Positions 10,917 to 22,600 of a stretch of DNA of 47,648 bases are shown piece by piece. Positions within the stretch are counted from its first letter, which is position 1; each line of letters opens with the position of its first letter. Both the position numbers and the translations under genes were made by a program. The notes beneath the pieces are model-generated. The model had not been told where the DNA came from, searched no databases, and was given only the letters and a program-made list of their open reading frames with translations. The DNA lies in contig JAUCBJ010007670.1 in assembly GCA_032718475.1 (NCBI GenBank), positions 1 to 47,648 on the forward strand, given 5' to 3'. This stretch comes from Nemertoderma westbladi (taxonomy: Eukaryota > Xenacoelomorpha > Nemertodermatida > Nemertodermatidae).

Positions 10917-13900
10917 CTGAAGGAAAAAAAACATGATTCACCTAAATAATAAACCACGACCCGTAATAGTCTTATTTTCTGATGACATGGAACATAATTT
11001 TTCCACTAATCTTTATCATTATCATATTGCTTGAAACTTGGAACACAACTCAACGTTGATAGCCAATTTGAATAGCGAAATCGCAAGCTTCGAATCGCGT
11101 GCCTTTTATATCATTAGAAATCTTGCGTTACAAGGATTCCAAATATGTAAAATATATGAATTTAGTTGAGAAACAGCTGAGATATATAGGCGCTCAAAGA
11201 TTGCAAGAATTATTGTTCGCTGTAGGGTGTATGTGATTTAAATCACAACTACTCACTAATTTAATAACACGTTCTAGAATTTTGTGAACTTCATTAAATT
11301 ATTTTTATAAATTAACTAAATTACACCATAACCCTTAATACAACAACCATTTTTAGGGGGTCGGACCCCCCCCCCCCCTAATTTTTTTCACATTTCAATA
11401 AAATGCTACGAAATTCGGTATGATGATATATTGACACCTTTTCTTACTGGTGGCCTGGCCGGATTTTTCAATTTCTCAGTTATTACCATAAAACAATCCC
11501 TTAAAAACTGTCTATTTAGCAATGTTTAACCACCTAGAACATGTAATCTAAATATCATTCGAAGCGCCTTCGTCTGTAGATTCCGAATCTGAAAACCGTT
11601 TTAAATTTAACCAAAAATGGGTAAAGATATTATAAAACACTAATGTGTAAATTTAGAGACGCAAATCGCTATAATTCTGATGTTTTGTTGTCTTTATTCT
11701 AGAATATTAATTATTATTTAGCTGAGCGTTTAAAACTCTCCATCTCTAGAACAATATATAATTATTTAGCTAATAAAAGGTGCCGTGTACCGATCGGCTG
11801 ACCTACTGGTTACTGACCTACCGCTTACTGCTGGCACATATAGGCCTACTGCTTACATATGAGATATTATTCTTTGAAGTCGCCGCACTGGTATACGACT
11901 AGGCTGTTGAGATGTCTCTGTGTCCTAGGGCGCCCGCTTGTTGCGGCTGCCACGCTAAGAAAGGGCGATGCATTCGTTGCGTGTGCGTCAAACAGGGTCG
12001 CCCTTGCACGTTATGTGCCCCTTCGATAAACAGTCTGTGCGAAAACGCGTTGGGGTCCGTTAATTCGCAGCCAAACATTTCCTTCGACGACAAAAGCGCC
12101 GATCGATGCTCTCCATCAAGGAGTTCGACGCAGCCAATGGTTAACGTGCATTCGGGAGATTGATATATCCTAGACGAGACTCTTCTAGATTCGGACAGGA
12201 CGTTAGATGGGTTTGTTAGCGTTGTCACGAGCTCTTCTCCTTCAACTACAATGAGGGCGGTTTCCCATTCTAACTCTTCCTGGATAACATCTCCCACGAA
12301 GGTAGGGAGAGATCTGTCCCCAGGCGAGGCACAGGCTCGGGCATTAGCAATACTTGACAGGGCCCGTCGTGGTAGTGAAGCAATAGCTTATCAGTCATCT
12401 TCCTTGGGTGAGGGAGTGTCGGAAGCTGGTTCGGTACTTCCAGTTTCTGGCGTCGGTGAGTCGGTCCCTTCGGTATCTGGGATTGGTGAGTCGGTTCCCC
12501 TACTGTCTGGAGTAGGTGAGTCGGTTCCTTCGGTGTCTGGGGCTGGTGAGTCGGTTCCTTCAGTGTCTGGAGTCGGCGAGTCGGTTCCTCGAGTGTCTGG
12601 GGGCGGTGAGTCAGTCAGTTCAGTGTCTAGAGTCGGTGAGTCGGTTTCTCAAGTGTATGGAATCGGTGAGTCGGTTCCTCAAGTGCCTGGGGTTGGTGAG
12701 TCGGTTCCTCAGCTGTCTGGAGTAGGTGAGTCGGTTCCTTCGGTGTACGGGGTCGGTGAGTCAGTTCCTTCACTGTCTGGAGTAGGTGAGTCGGTTCCTT
12801 CGGTGTCCGGAGTTGTGTCTGGAGTAAGTGAGTCGGTTCCTTCAGTATCTGGATTCGGTGAATCTGTCCGTTCAGTGTCTGGAGTCGGTGAGTCGGCTCT
12901 TCAAATGTCTCGTGTCGGTGAGTCGGTTCCTCAGGCTTCCGGGGTCGGTGAGTCATTCCGCTCAGTGTCTGGAGTCGATGAGTCGGTTCCTCCAGTGTCT
13001 GGAGTAGGTGAGTCGGTTCCTTCAGTATCTGGATTCGGTGAATCTGTCCGTTCAGTGTCTGGAGTCGGTGAGTCGGCTCCTCAAATGTCTCGTGTCGGTG
13101 AGTCGGTTTCTCAGGGGTCTCGGGTCGGTCAGTCATTCCGCTCAGTGTCTGGAGTCGATGAGTCGGTTCCTCGAGTTTCTGGAGTCGGTGAGTCAGTTCC
13201 TTCGGTGTTAGGGGTTGGTGAGTCTGTCCGTTTAGTCTCTGGAGTCGGTGAGTCGGCCCCTCAAGTGTCTGGAATCGGCGGGTCGGTTCCTTCATTGTCT
13301 GGAGTCGGTGAGTCGGTCCTCAAGTGTCTAGGGTTGGTGAGTCGGTTCCTGAAGAGTATGGGGTCGGTGAGTTGGTTCCTTATGTGTCTGGAGTCGGTGA
13401 GTCAGTCCCTTCGGTGTCTGGAGTCGGTGGGTCGGCCCCTCGGGTGTCTGGAGTCCGTGGGTCGGTTCCTTCATTCTCTGGAGTCGGTGATTCGGTCCCT
13501 CGAGTGTCTGGGGTTGGTGAGTCGGTTCCTCAAGAGTATGGTGTCGGTGAGTTGGTTCCTTCAGTGTCTGGAGTCGGTGAGTCAGTCCCTTCAGTATCTG
13601 GAGTCGATGAGTCGGCCCCTCAAGTGTCTGGAGTCGGTGGGTCACTTCCCTCGGTGTCTGTTATCAGTGTGTCGGTCCCTTCGGTGTCTGTTGGTATTGG
13701 TGTGTCGGGCACTCAAGGGTCTGGGGTCGGCTCGTCAGGGCCTCCAATGTCTGGAGCTGGCACGTGTCCAGTATGTTTGAGGGTCTTTGGAATAAAAGCC
13801 AATGAGACTCTGCGCACACATGGCCCACCTGCCAACCGGTGCCTGGGATCTAGTGTCCAGCCAGATGCTTCAGCCTCCTTGCAAGGTCCCCCCGTGCCCA

Positions 13901-16900
13901 TATTCCTCTCACAACCTCCACAACATTCATCAATAATAGACCATCCACTACCTTCTGGCTCTCTCACAAGTCACCACCGGTTAGAGCCTCCCTCGACTAA
14001 TGACTCTTACGACAGTGACATTTTCTGCGGCAGTTTACTGGACGAAACCGTTATTGCACAGATCATCACTTCCAGTACGACTCTGATTGCCCCATCATCC
14101 CCGCCGGAGGTCCCCACCCCGGCACTCCCAGACTTCCACTCATGCACGCTCGCGTTTAACTGGAACGGTATTCCCGGTGAGGTTTACCTGGGTCGCCTCA
14201 AACTAGCATACGACGAGATAGCTCATTGGAACTCCAGTTTGTTCGAGATTCCTCGATCTCAGGCGGGTAAAGAGTTTATATCGGCGATGACTAAACTGCT
14301 AAATGCGTTTGGCGAGGGTTCCAGTATGGAGGGCTTGGCGATGTATGCAGTCATGGTAATGCCCAAATTAATGCTGCAAGCTGCGACGAGACCGGTTGAA
14401 CCTGGTGGCAGTGTGAGTAAGACTCTGCAGAGGAGGTTGGAACTATGGCGGGAAGGAAACATTGAGGAACTCTTACTTGAAGGGCGCGCTCTGGTTGCTC
14501 GCAGGAAGGGCCTCGGGAATAAAATACACCCGGACCATTCCCGGAAGCGGTTTATTCACGCCATGAACAAAGGCCGAGTTGGCGCCGCGGTAGATATCGT
14601 TGAAGATGGCACTGGTTCCAGAGTCCTTGGGATCGATGAGGAAATCGGTGGAAAAACGGTAAAGGATATTCTAATATATTAATTTAATTGCGCCATGGTA
14701 CTGGCATTATGGTAGATAAAAACGGTATTTAATTAAATCAAATAAATAAGTAAAAACGTTAAAGAGTTAAAAGAGTTCGGTAAATTACGTATCATTAGAG
14801 GCCCAGGAGGTTAGCGTTCGCGAGTTTTCCTTGCATGTTAGTAGGTGGTATAGTGGGGCCGGGTCTCCGCACAGCAGACATACACAGCTCTCCAGGTTGG
14901 GGGCATGAAATTTATCTGTCGCACAGATCTTATGATGAAATCCGTGGACCGATACCCGTGTTGTTACGTGCCGACCGGATTGGTTAGGTTCTGTCCATTT
15001 TCGGTTCTGGAATGCCGGGCTGCTCCAGAACTCGACCGGAATTTCCGACTTCTTGGTTACGATATCTGCTCTATATTCCATCAAGGCAGCCGTATCGTTT
15101 AGGTGCAGATTACAAATGATGTCCTCGACTAGAGTGTTCTCCCCGCACAAAGCTATCACAAGGCGATTCAATGTGCTTTTGTGTACGCCCAAGGTTTTCT
15201 TTAGGTAATTAGTCTTTACTCTGTCAATTGTATGGAGGTTCGCGGTAGTCAGATGAGGCCAGATTAGATGTAGGTTGTACGTTATTATGGGTCGTATCTT
15301 TATGTTGAATACTTTTATAGCGGTCGCCAGAGAAAGATAACGCGGGTTTGTAATGTTGTGGATAGACATTATAGATTTACAACAGATATTTGTAATGTGT
15401 GTCGAAAAGGATAACGTTGGCTGGAAAGTAACACCCAAATATGTGTAAGCGTTTCGGATTATAACAGGTTGCTGGTTGTAATAAAACTCATCTGCTTTAC
15501 AAAGTTTACCTCCCCGTCGAAACTTGATCACGGCAGTTTTCTTTAAATTGACTGTGAGACCATTCAGAGCCGCCCACTCTGATAGAGCATTGAGGCCGGC
15601 TTGTAGACTTTCCCTGGTGTGTGAGTAAAACAGTAGATCGTCGGCAAACAGTAATATTACTAAAATGTCAGCCCGCTTGAGCGCATCTACCAGATCCGCA
15701 ATGTATAGTATAAATAAATAAGGACTGAGTGTATCACCCTGTAATAGGCCGATCAGCTGGCTTATTGGTTTGGTTTTACGCAACCCATCGAAGACTTGTA
15801 TGTAATTGGTCGATAGTAGTATTTCTATAAATCGCAGCATTCTTCCTTTGAGCCCAAATAAACGGCGCAGTTTCTCGATGAGTTTAGGTCTTGGAACGGA
15901 ATCGAATGCTTTCTTGAAATCCACAAAGCATGCGTACAGGGGTCTCCTTGGTTGGTCGAGGTTACAGTTTATATCATGGAGCAATTGTTCAATGGGTTGT
16001 GCCGTAGAAGGATATTCTAATAGAAAAACACCCTGGACCGGGTCCAATAGATCCCTCTTTAATCGAAACCTCCTGGCCAGATTCTGTAGATTTTCATCCC
16101 GCGGTCTTTGATAGCATCAATAGTGACGCCGTGCTCTCCTGTGTACTCCACTCCCACGGTTCCCCAGGTCCCTCCGGCCTCGATGCAGACGCCTGGCGAC
16201 GCGCCATGACAGCCTTCGGTAATGTATCCTGCGACCTTAGGAAGGCCGTGGCAGGGGTAGCGAGGCGTTTGGCGACGGAACACATCGACTCCGCGAGTTT
16301 ACTTCCCTACAACGCGAGTCGGTTAGTGCCACTCGATAAACAACCAGGGGTTCGACCAATTGGTGTGGGCGAGGTACTACGGAGGATTATTGGGAAGGTG
16401 GTCGGGAGGATAGCGAAGTTCGACCTTGGTGAGCTGGCGGGTAACACCCAACTGTGTGCGGGGCAAGTCGGTGGTATAGAACACGCTGTGCATGCCCTAC
16501 GGGAACACTTTGAACAGCCTGAATGCGACGGCCTCCTTTTGATTGACGCAAAGAATGCGTTCAACGCCTTGAGTCGCCGTTTAACCCTTCTGAACTGCCA
16601 GGTACTTTGTCCAGTTCTCTTCACCATCCTAACCAATTCCTATCGGGAACCGTCGCCGCTTTTCGTAGGAAATGACGTTATCTGGTCGCAAGAGGGGTCA
16701 ACCCAAGGGGATTCTCTGGCGATGCAGATGTTTGCAGTCGGCACATTGCCAATGGTTAAGAAACTAGAACCTATTCTTATGAATTGCCACACGTATGTGG
16801 CTTCCCCCATCCAACCTTTGGGTTCCCCCCACCAACCTTCGGGTACCCCGCTCAAACCGGCGGGTTTCCCCATTCAACCGGCGGTTTCCCCCCTCCAACC

Positions 16901-19645
16901 TCCGGATTCCCCCCTCCAACCGGTGGGCTCCCCCCGCCAACCGGTGGGCTCCCCCCTCCAACCGGTGGGCCCCCACCTCCAACCAGTGGGTTCCCCCCTC
17001 CAACCTCCGGATTCCCCCCTCCAACCGGTGGGCTCCCCCCGCCAACCGGTGGGCTCCCCCCGCCAACCGGTGGGCTCCCCCCTCCAACCGGTGGGCCCCC
17101 CCCTCCAACCAGTGGGTTCCCCCCTCCAACATTCGGGCTCCCCCCTCAAACCTTCGGGTTCCCCCCTCCAACCTTCGGATTCCCCCCTCAAACCTTCGGG
17201 CTTCCCCCTCGAATGGGCGGTTTCCCCCCTTCAACCATCGGGTTCCCCCCTCCAACCTTTGGGTTCCCCCCTCCAAACTTCGGGCTCCCCCCTCAAACCT
17301 TTGGGTTCCCTCATCAAACCTACGGGTCCCCCGCTCCAACCTACGGGTCCCCCGCTCCAACCGGCGGGTTCCACCCTCCAACCTTCGGGTCCCCACCCCC
17401 AACCGGTGGTTTCACCCCTCCAACCATCGGGTTCCCCCCTCCAATCCTCGGGTCCCCCCCTCCAACCATCAGGTCCCCTCCTTCAACTATTGGGTTCCCC
17501 CCTCCAACATTTGGGTTCCCCCCTCCAACTATCGGGTTCCCCCTTCCAATCTCCGGTTCCCCCTTCCAACCTTTGGGTTCCCCCCTCCAACCTTCGGGTT
17601 CCCCCCTCCAACAGGCGGGTTCCCCCTTCCAACCGGTGGGTTCCCCCCTCCAACCGGAGGGTTCCCCCCTCCAACCGGTGGTTTCCCCCCTCCAACTGGC
17701 GGGTTCCCCCCTCCAACCAGGGGGTTCCCCCCTCCAATCTTCGGGTTCCCCCCTCCAACCTTCGGGTTCCCCCCTCCAACCGGCGGGTCCCCCCCAACAA
17801 CCATTGGGTTCCCCCCTCCCAACGGCGGGATCCAAATTCCAACAGGCAGGTTCCCCCCTCCAACAGGCGGGTTGCCCCCTCCAACAGGCAGGTTCCCCCC
17901 TACAACCACAACCGGCGGTTCCCCCCCTACAACCGGCGGTCTCCTCCACCCAACCAGGGGTTTACCCAGACCGAGAGGCGGTTTCATCGGATCCGATGAC
18001 CTTTCCGGGTATCCACAAGTGGTATGCGGATGATGGCAGCGCTGCTGGTAACCTCGGAATGCTACGTGACTATTGGGAGGAAGCGGCTACCATCGGGCCT
18101 GGCTATGGATATTACCCCACAAAGGCATTTCTTATTGTGAAGAACTCAAAGCGCGAAGAGGCCAACGCGATTTTCTCTGGCCTCCCTGTTGAAGTGGTCG
18201 ATGGTCATCGAGTCCTGGGGTCCGTAATAGGGTCCACATCCTACTGTGCTGGGTATCTGGAGAAGCGAGTTGATGTCATCTGTCGCCAACTAAAACACCT
18301 CAACGATTTCGCAGTGACTGCTCCCCACCCCGCGTACGGATGCCTGGTCCGTGGCTTACAGCCAAAGGTAAACTTCTTGGCTCGCACCACACCCGGGTTA
18401 GTCGGTCACTTGGATCGAGTTGAGGAAACACTCTCCAGCACAGTCATCCCGACACTCACTGGCAGATACCCACCCGGCCTTTCGGAACGACAGCTGCTGG
18501 CACTCCCTGTGAGGGAGGGGGGGGCTAGCTATAAATCAACCTCAGGATGAGGTGGAAAGCTATGAGAAGTCGTTGCGACTCTGCGAGCCCCTACGGTGTT
18601 CGGACCCAGCCGCTCGTACAACACAGCAGACCATCCTGCGTGAGATCCGCAAGGAGCAGGATGAGGCTGTGAAGACTCGATGTGCGGCGGTTGATGCTCA
18701 ACTGTCCGGAGACGCCCTCTACCATCGGACACTGGCGAAGGAGCGTGGAGCGTCAGCATGGCTCTCGGCCCTACCCATTTCCAGATACAACTTTTCCCTA
18801 CACAAATCCGCTTTCCGGGATGCGTTGTGTCTGCGATTTGGGTGGGAGCCCCCGAGGCTGCCCGCCAACTGCTCCTGCGGTGCTGTATTCACCATCTCCC
18901 ACTCCCTTCACTGCCCTATGGGAGCCTACCCGATCCTGCGGCACAACGAGGTCCGCGATTTCCTCGCCGAGCTCCTCAGCGAGGTCGCACACGACGTTGA
19001 GGTGGAACCCCATCTCCAGCCGATCGAGGGCGAGTCTTTCCGCCTGAGATCTGCTACGGTAGACCCGGAGGCCCGTCTGGACGTTGCGGCGAGTGGGCTG
19101 TGGGGTGGGCGCTTCGAGCGGGTGTATATCGACGTCAAGGTATTCAACCCTCTGTGCTCCTCCAATCCTCGCTCCATGGATGCTGCTTACAGCAAACATG
19201 AGCGAGAGAAACGGAGGAAGTACGAGGAGAGAATCAATGACATCGAGCACGCCGGCTTCTCGCCTTTTGTAATTGCTACAACTGGTGGGGCCAGCCGCTC
19301 AGCCCACGCGCTCCTCACACGCATTGCGCTCTTACTGTCGGCGAAACGGGATGCTCCCTACTCGCAGACTCTCTCCCTCATCAGGACTCGGTTGAGTTTC
19401 GCCCTCCTCCGTTCCTCCATCATGTGCCTCCGGGGCGCACGGAAGCCGAAGGCTAGGCTGGCAACGAGACAGACGATGCGGGAGACCGGCGTGAGCGCGG
19501 CTGTAGCCGAGGCTGGGATTGCATTAAATAGTTTCAACAATAATTATTAATTACCTACAATTTGTTGACATTAATTAATTCATTATGCTGCTTGTTTGTT
19601 AATGTTTATTTTATTTGTAATTGAAATAAAGAAATTTAGTATAAT

Positions 19646-19683
<38 letters not shown>

Positions 19684-22600
19684 CCATCTTGTTTTTTAAT
19701 TCCATAATTAATATTCTAGAATTGAGTAAAAAAAACATTAGAATTATAGCGATTTACGTCACAAAAATTTACACCTTAGTATTTTTATAATATCTCCGGA
19801 AGTTCTTGGTGAAATTTACAACGGGTTTCAGATTCGGAATCTGCAGATGAAGGCGGTTCTAATGATATCTAGATTTCATTCCAAAGACGAAAAATAAAGC
19901 CGACAGAGGTGGTTAAATATTGCGAAATAGACGATTTTTAACGACTTGTTGTATCGAAATAGCTCATAAATTAAAAAATCCGGCCAGGCCACCAGTAAGA
20001 AAAGGTATCGATCTATCATCACACCGAATTTTGTAGCATTTTGTTGAAATTTGAAAAAAATAGGGGGGGGGGCTCCGACCCCATAAAAATGGTTGTTGTA
20101 TTAAGGGTTATGGTGTATATATAGAATGGCCTCCAGAGAACGATATTTCTTGCAATCTTTGAACGCCTATATCTCAGCTGTTTCTCAACGAAATTCAGAT
20201 ATCGTTATATTTGGAATCCTTGTAACGCAAGCTTTCTAATTATAAAAAAATACCACTATTGTGGATACTGGCGGCAATAGGAAGGGTGCAGGAGTGCAAG
20301 GAATTTCGCACCCACTACACTTTTTTTTAAACGCTTAAAAAAATTTAAAGCAAAAATTGAGAGTTATGACTTCATGCCAACCACGTTTATAATAACATCA
20401 CGAATATAATAAATTTACACCACTTTTACATTTGCCTGGCGAGGTATCTGATTGGTCGTTCGTAAATTTACCTGGCGAGGTATCTGATTGGTCGTTAACT
20501 TAACTGGCGAAGTATCTGATTGGTCGTTAATTTACCTGGCGAGCTATCTGATTGGTCGTAAACTCACCTGGCAAGGTATCTGATTGGTCGTTAACTTACC
20601 TGGCGAGGTATGTGATTGGTCGTTAACTTACCTGACGAGGTATCTGATTGGTCGTTAACTTACCTGGCGAGGTATCTGATTGGTCGTTAACTTACCTGAC
20701 GAGGTATCTGATTGGTCGTTAATTTACCTGGCGAGGTATCTGATTGGTCGTAAACTTACCTGGCAAGGTATCTGATTGGTCGTTAACTTACCTGGCGAGG
20801 TATCTGATTGGTCGTTAACTTACCTGGCGAAGTATCTGATTGGTCGTTAACTTACCTGACGAGGTATCTGATTGGTCGTTAATTTACCTGGCGAGGTATC
20901 TGATTGGTCGTTAACTTACCTGACGAGGTATCTGATTGGTCGTTAATTTACCTGGCGAGGTATCTGATTGGTCGTAAACTTACCTGACGAGGTATCTGAT
21001 TGGTCGTTAACTTACCTGACGAGGTATCTGATTGGTCGTTAATTTACCTGGCGAGGTATCTGATTGGTCGTAAACTTACCTGGCGAGGAATCTGATTGGT
21101 CGTTAACTTACCTGACGAGGTATCTGATTGGTCGTTAATTTACCTGGCGAGGTATCTGATTGGTCGTAAACTTACCTGGCAAGGTATCTGATTGGTCGTT
21201 AACTTAACTGGCGAGGTATCTGATTGGTCGTTAATTTACCTGGCGAGGTATCTGATTGGTCGTAAACTTACCTGGCAAGGCATCTGATTGGTCTTTATCG
21301 TTAACTTACCTGGCGAGGTATCTGATTGGTCGTTAACTTACCTGGCGAAGTATCTGATTGGTCGTTAACTTACCTGACGAGGTATCTGATTGGTCGTTAA
21401 TTTACCTGGCGAGGTATCTGATTGGTCGTTAACTTACCTGACGAGGTATCTGATTGGTCGTTAATTTACCTGGCGAGGTATCTGATTGGTCGTAAACTTA
21501 CCTGGCAAGGTATCTGATTGGTCGTTAACTTAACTGGCGAGGTATCTGATTGGTCGTTAATTTACCTGGCGAGCTATCTGATTGGTCGTAAACTTACCTG
21601 GCAAGGCATCTGATTGGTCGTTAACTTACCTGGCGAGGTATCTGATTGGTCGTTAACTTACCTGGCGAAGTATCTGATTGGTCGTTAACTTACCTGACGA
21701 GGTATCTGATTGGTCGTTAATTTACCTGGCGAGGTATCTGATTGGTCGTAAACTTACCTGGCAAGGTATCTGATTGGTCGTTAACTTACCTGGCGAGGTA
21801 TCTGATTGGTCGTTAACTTACCTGGCGAAGTATCTGATTGGTCGTTAACTTACCTGACGAGGTATCTGATTGGTCGTTAATTTACCTGGCGAGGTATCTG
21901 ATTGGTCGTTAACTTACCTGACGAGGTATCTGATTGGTCGTTAATTTACCTGGCGAGGTATCTGATTGGTCGTAAACTTACCTGACGAGGTATCTGATTG
22001 GTCGTTAACTTACCTGACGAGGTATCTGATTGGTCGTTAATTTACCTGGCGAGGTATCTGATTGGTCGTAAACTTACCTGGCGAGGAATCTGATTGGTCG
22101 TTAACTTACCTGACGAGGTATCTGATTGGTCGTTAATTTACCTGGCGAGGTATCTGATTGGTCGTAAACTTACCTGGCAAGGTATCTGATTGGTCGTTAA
22201 CTTAACTGGCGAGGTATCTGATTGGTCGTTAATTTACCTGGCGAGGTATCTGATTGGTCGTAAACTTACCTGGCAAGGCATCTGATTGGTCTTTATCGTT
22301 AACTTACCTGGCGAGGTATCTGATTGGTCGTTAACTTACCTGGCGAAGTATCTGATTGGTCGTTAATTTACCTGACGAGGTATCTGATTGGTCGTTAATT
22401 TACCTGGCGAGGTATCTGATTGGTCGTTAACTTACCTGACGAGGTATCTGATTGGTCGTTAATTTACCTGGCGAGGTATCTGATTGGTCGTAAACTTACC
22501 TGGCAAGGTATCTGATTGGTCGTTAACTTAACTGGCGAGGTATCTGATTGGTCGTTAATTTACCTGGCGAGCTATCTGATTGGTCGTAAACTTACCTGGC

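Larger units (their letters stand above)
11912..14676 (+). pseudogene. RLE-LINE ORF, N-terminal half
   Basis: Starts with ATG at 11912 and a Cys-rich segment ([16 protein letters not shown], then KQGRPCTLC) likely to bind zinc. One in-frame TGA (12161-12163) is followed by continued coding in the same frame. From about 12440 a 30-bp repeat encodes [10 protein letters not shown] decapeptides. A one-base loss near 13315 moves coding to another frame, which stays open to the end. Then come a zinc finger-like motif ([23 protein letters not shown]), a Pro/Ser-rich stretch, and the conserved helical region before RT ([26 protein letters not shown]). The frame ends at the antisense insertion: [10 protein letters not shown] is followed at once by target duplication and foreign sequence. 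Confidence 0.75.
11820..19681 (+). mobile_element. LINE with restriction-like endonuclease (R2-group-like)
   Basis: A plus-strand non-LTR retrotransposon ending with AATAAA (19625-19630) and a 31-nt poly(A) tail. Order: Cys-rich N-terminus, repeat-expanded linker, zinc finger, conserved pre-RT region, RT, zinc knuckle and PD-(D/E)xK-type nuclease. That layout (N-terminal zinc binding, RT, CCHC knuckle, RLE) matches the R2/NeSL/R4/Hero group. The clade is not certain; the family resembles multi-copy RT genes of cnidarians and other marine invertebrates. The copy is dead: TGA at 12161, a frameshift near 13315, a 1.3-kb antisense LINE insertion, a minisatellite inside RT, and a frameshift in a G-run near 18515. 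The 5' end is approximate. Confidence 0.8.

Noticed and set aside
12627-13645. Minus-strand repeat proteins over the 30-bp array
   Set aside because: Shadow frames of a repeat whose length is a multiple of three; no other support.
12251-13780. Secreted or structural repeat protein gene
   Set aside because: The repeats lie inside the ORF of an RLE-type LINE, between its Cys-rich N-terminus and zinc finger, and the frame breaks near 13315.
16131-18550. Proline-rich proteins read from the 16.8-18.0 kb array
   Set aside because: The 21-bp unit gives open frames in every phase on both strands; only the flanks match a known protein, an RT.
18529-19540. Minus-strand frames over the nuclease domain
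   Set aside because: GC-rich shadow frames opposite a clearly recognisable RLE domain.
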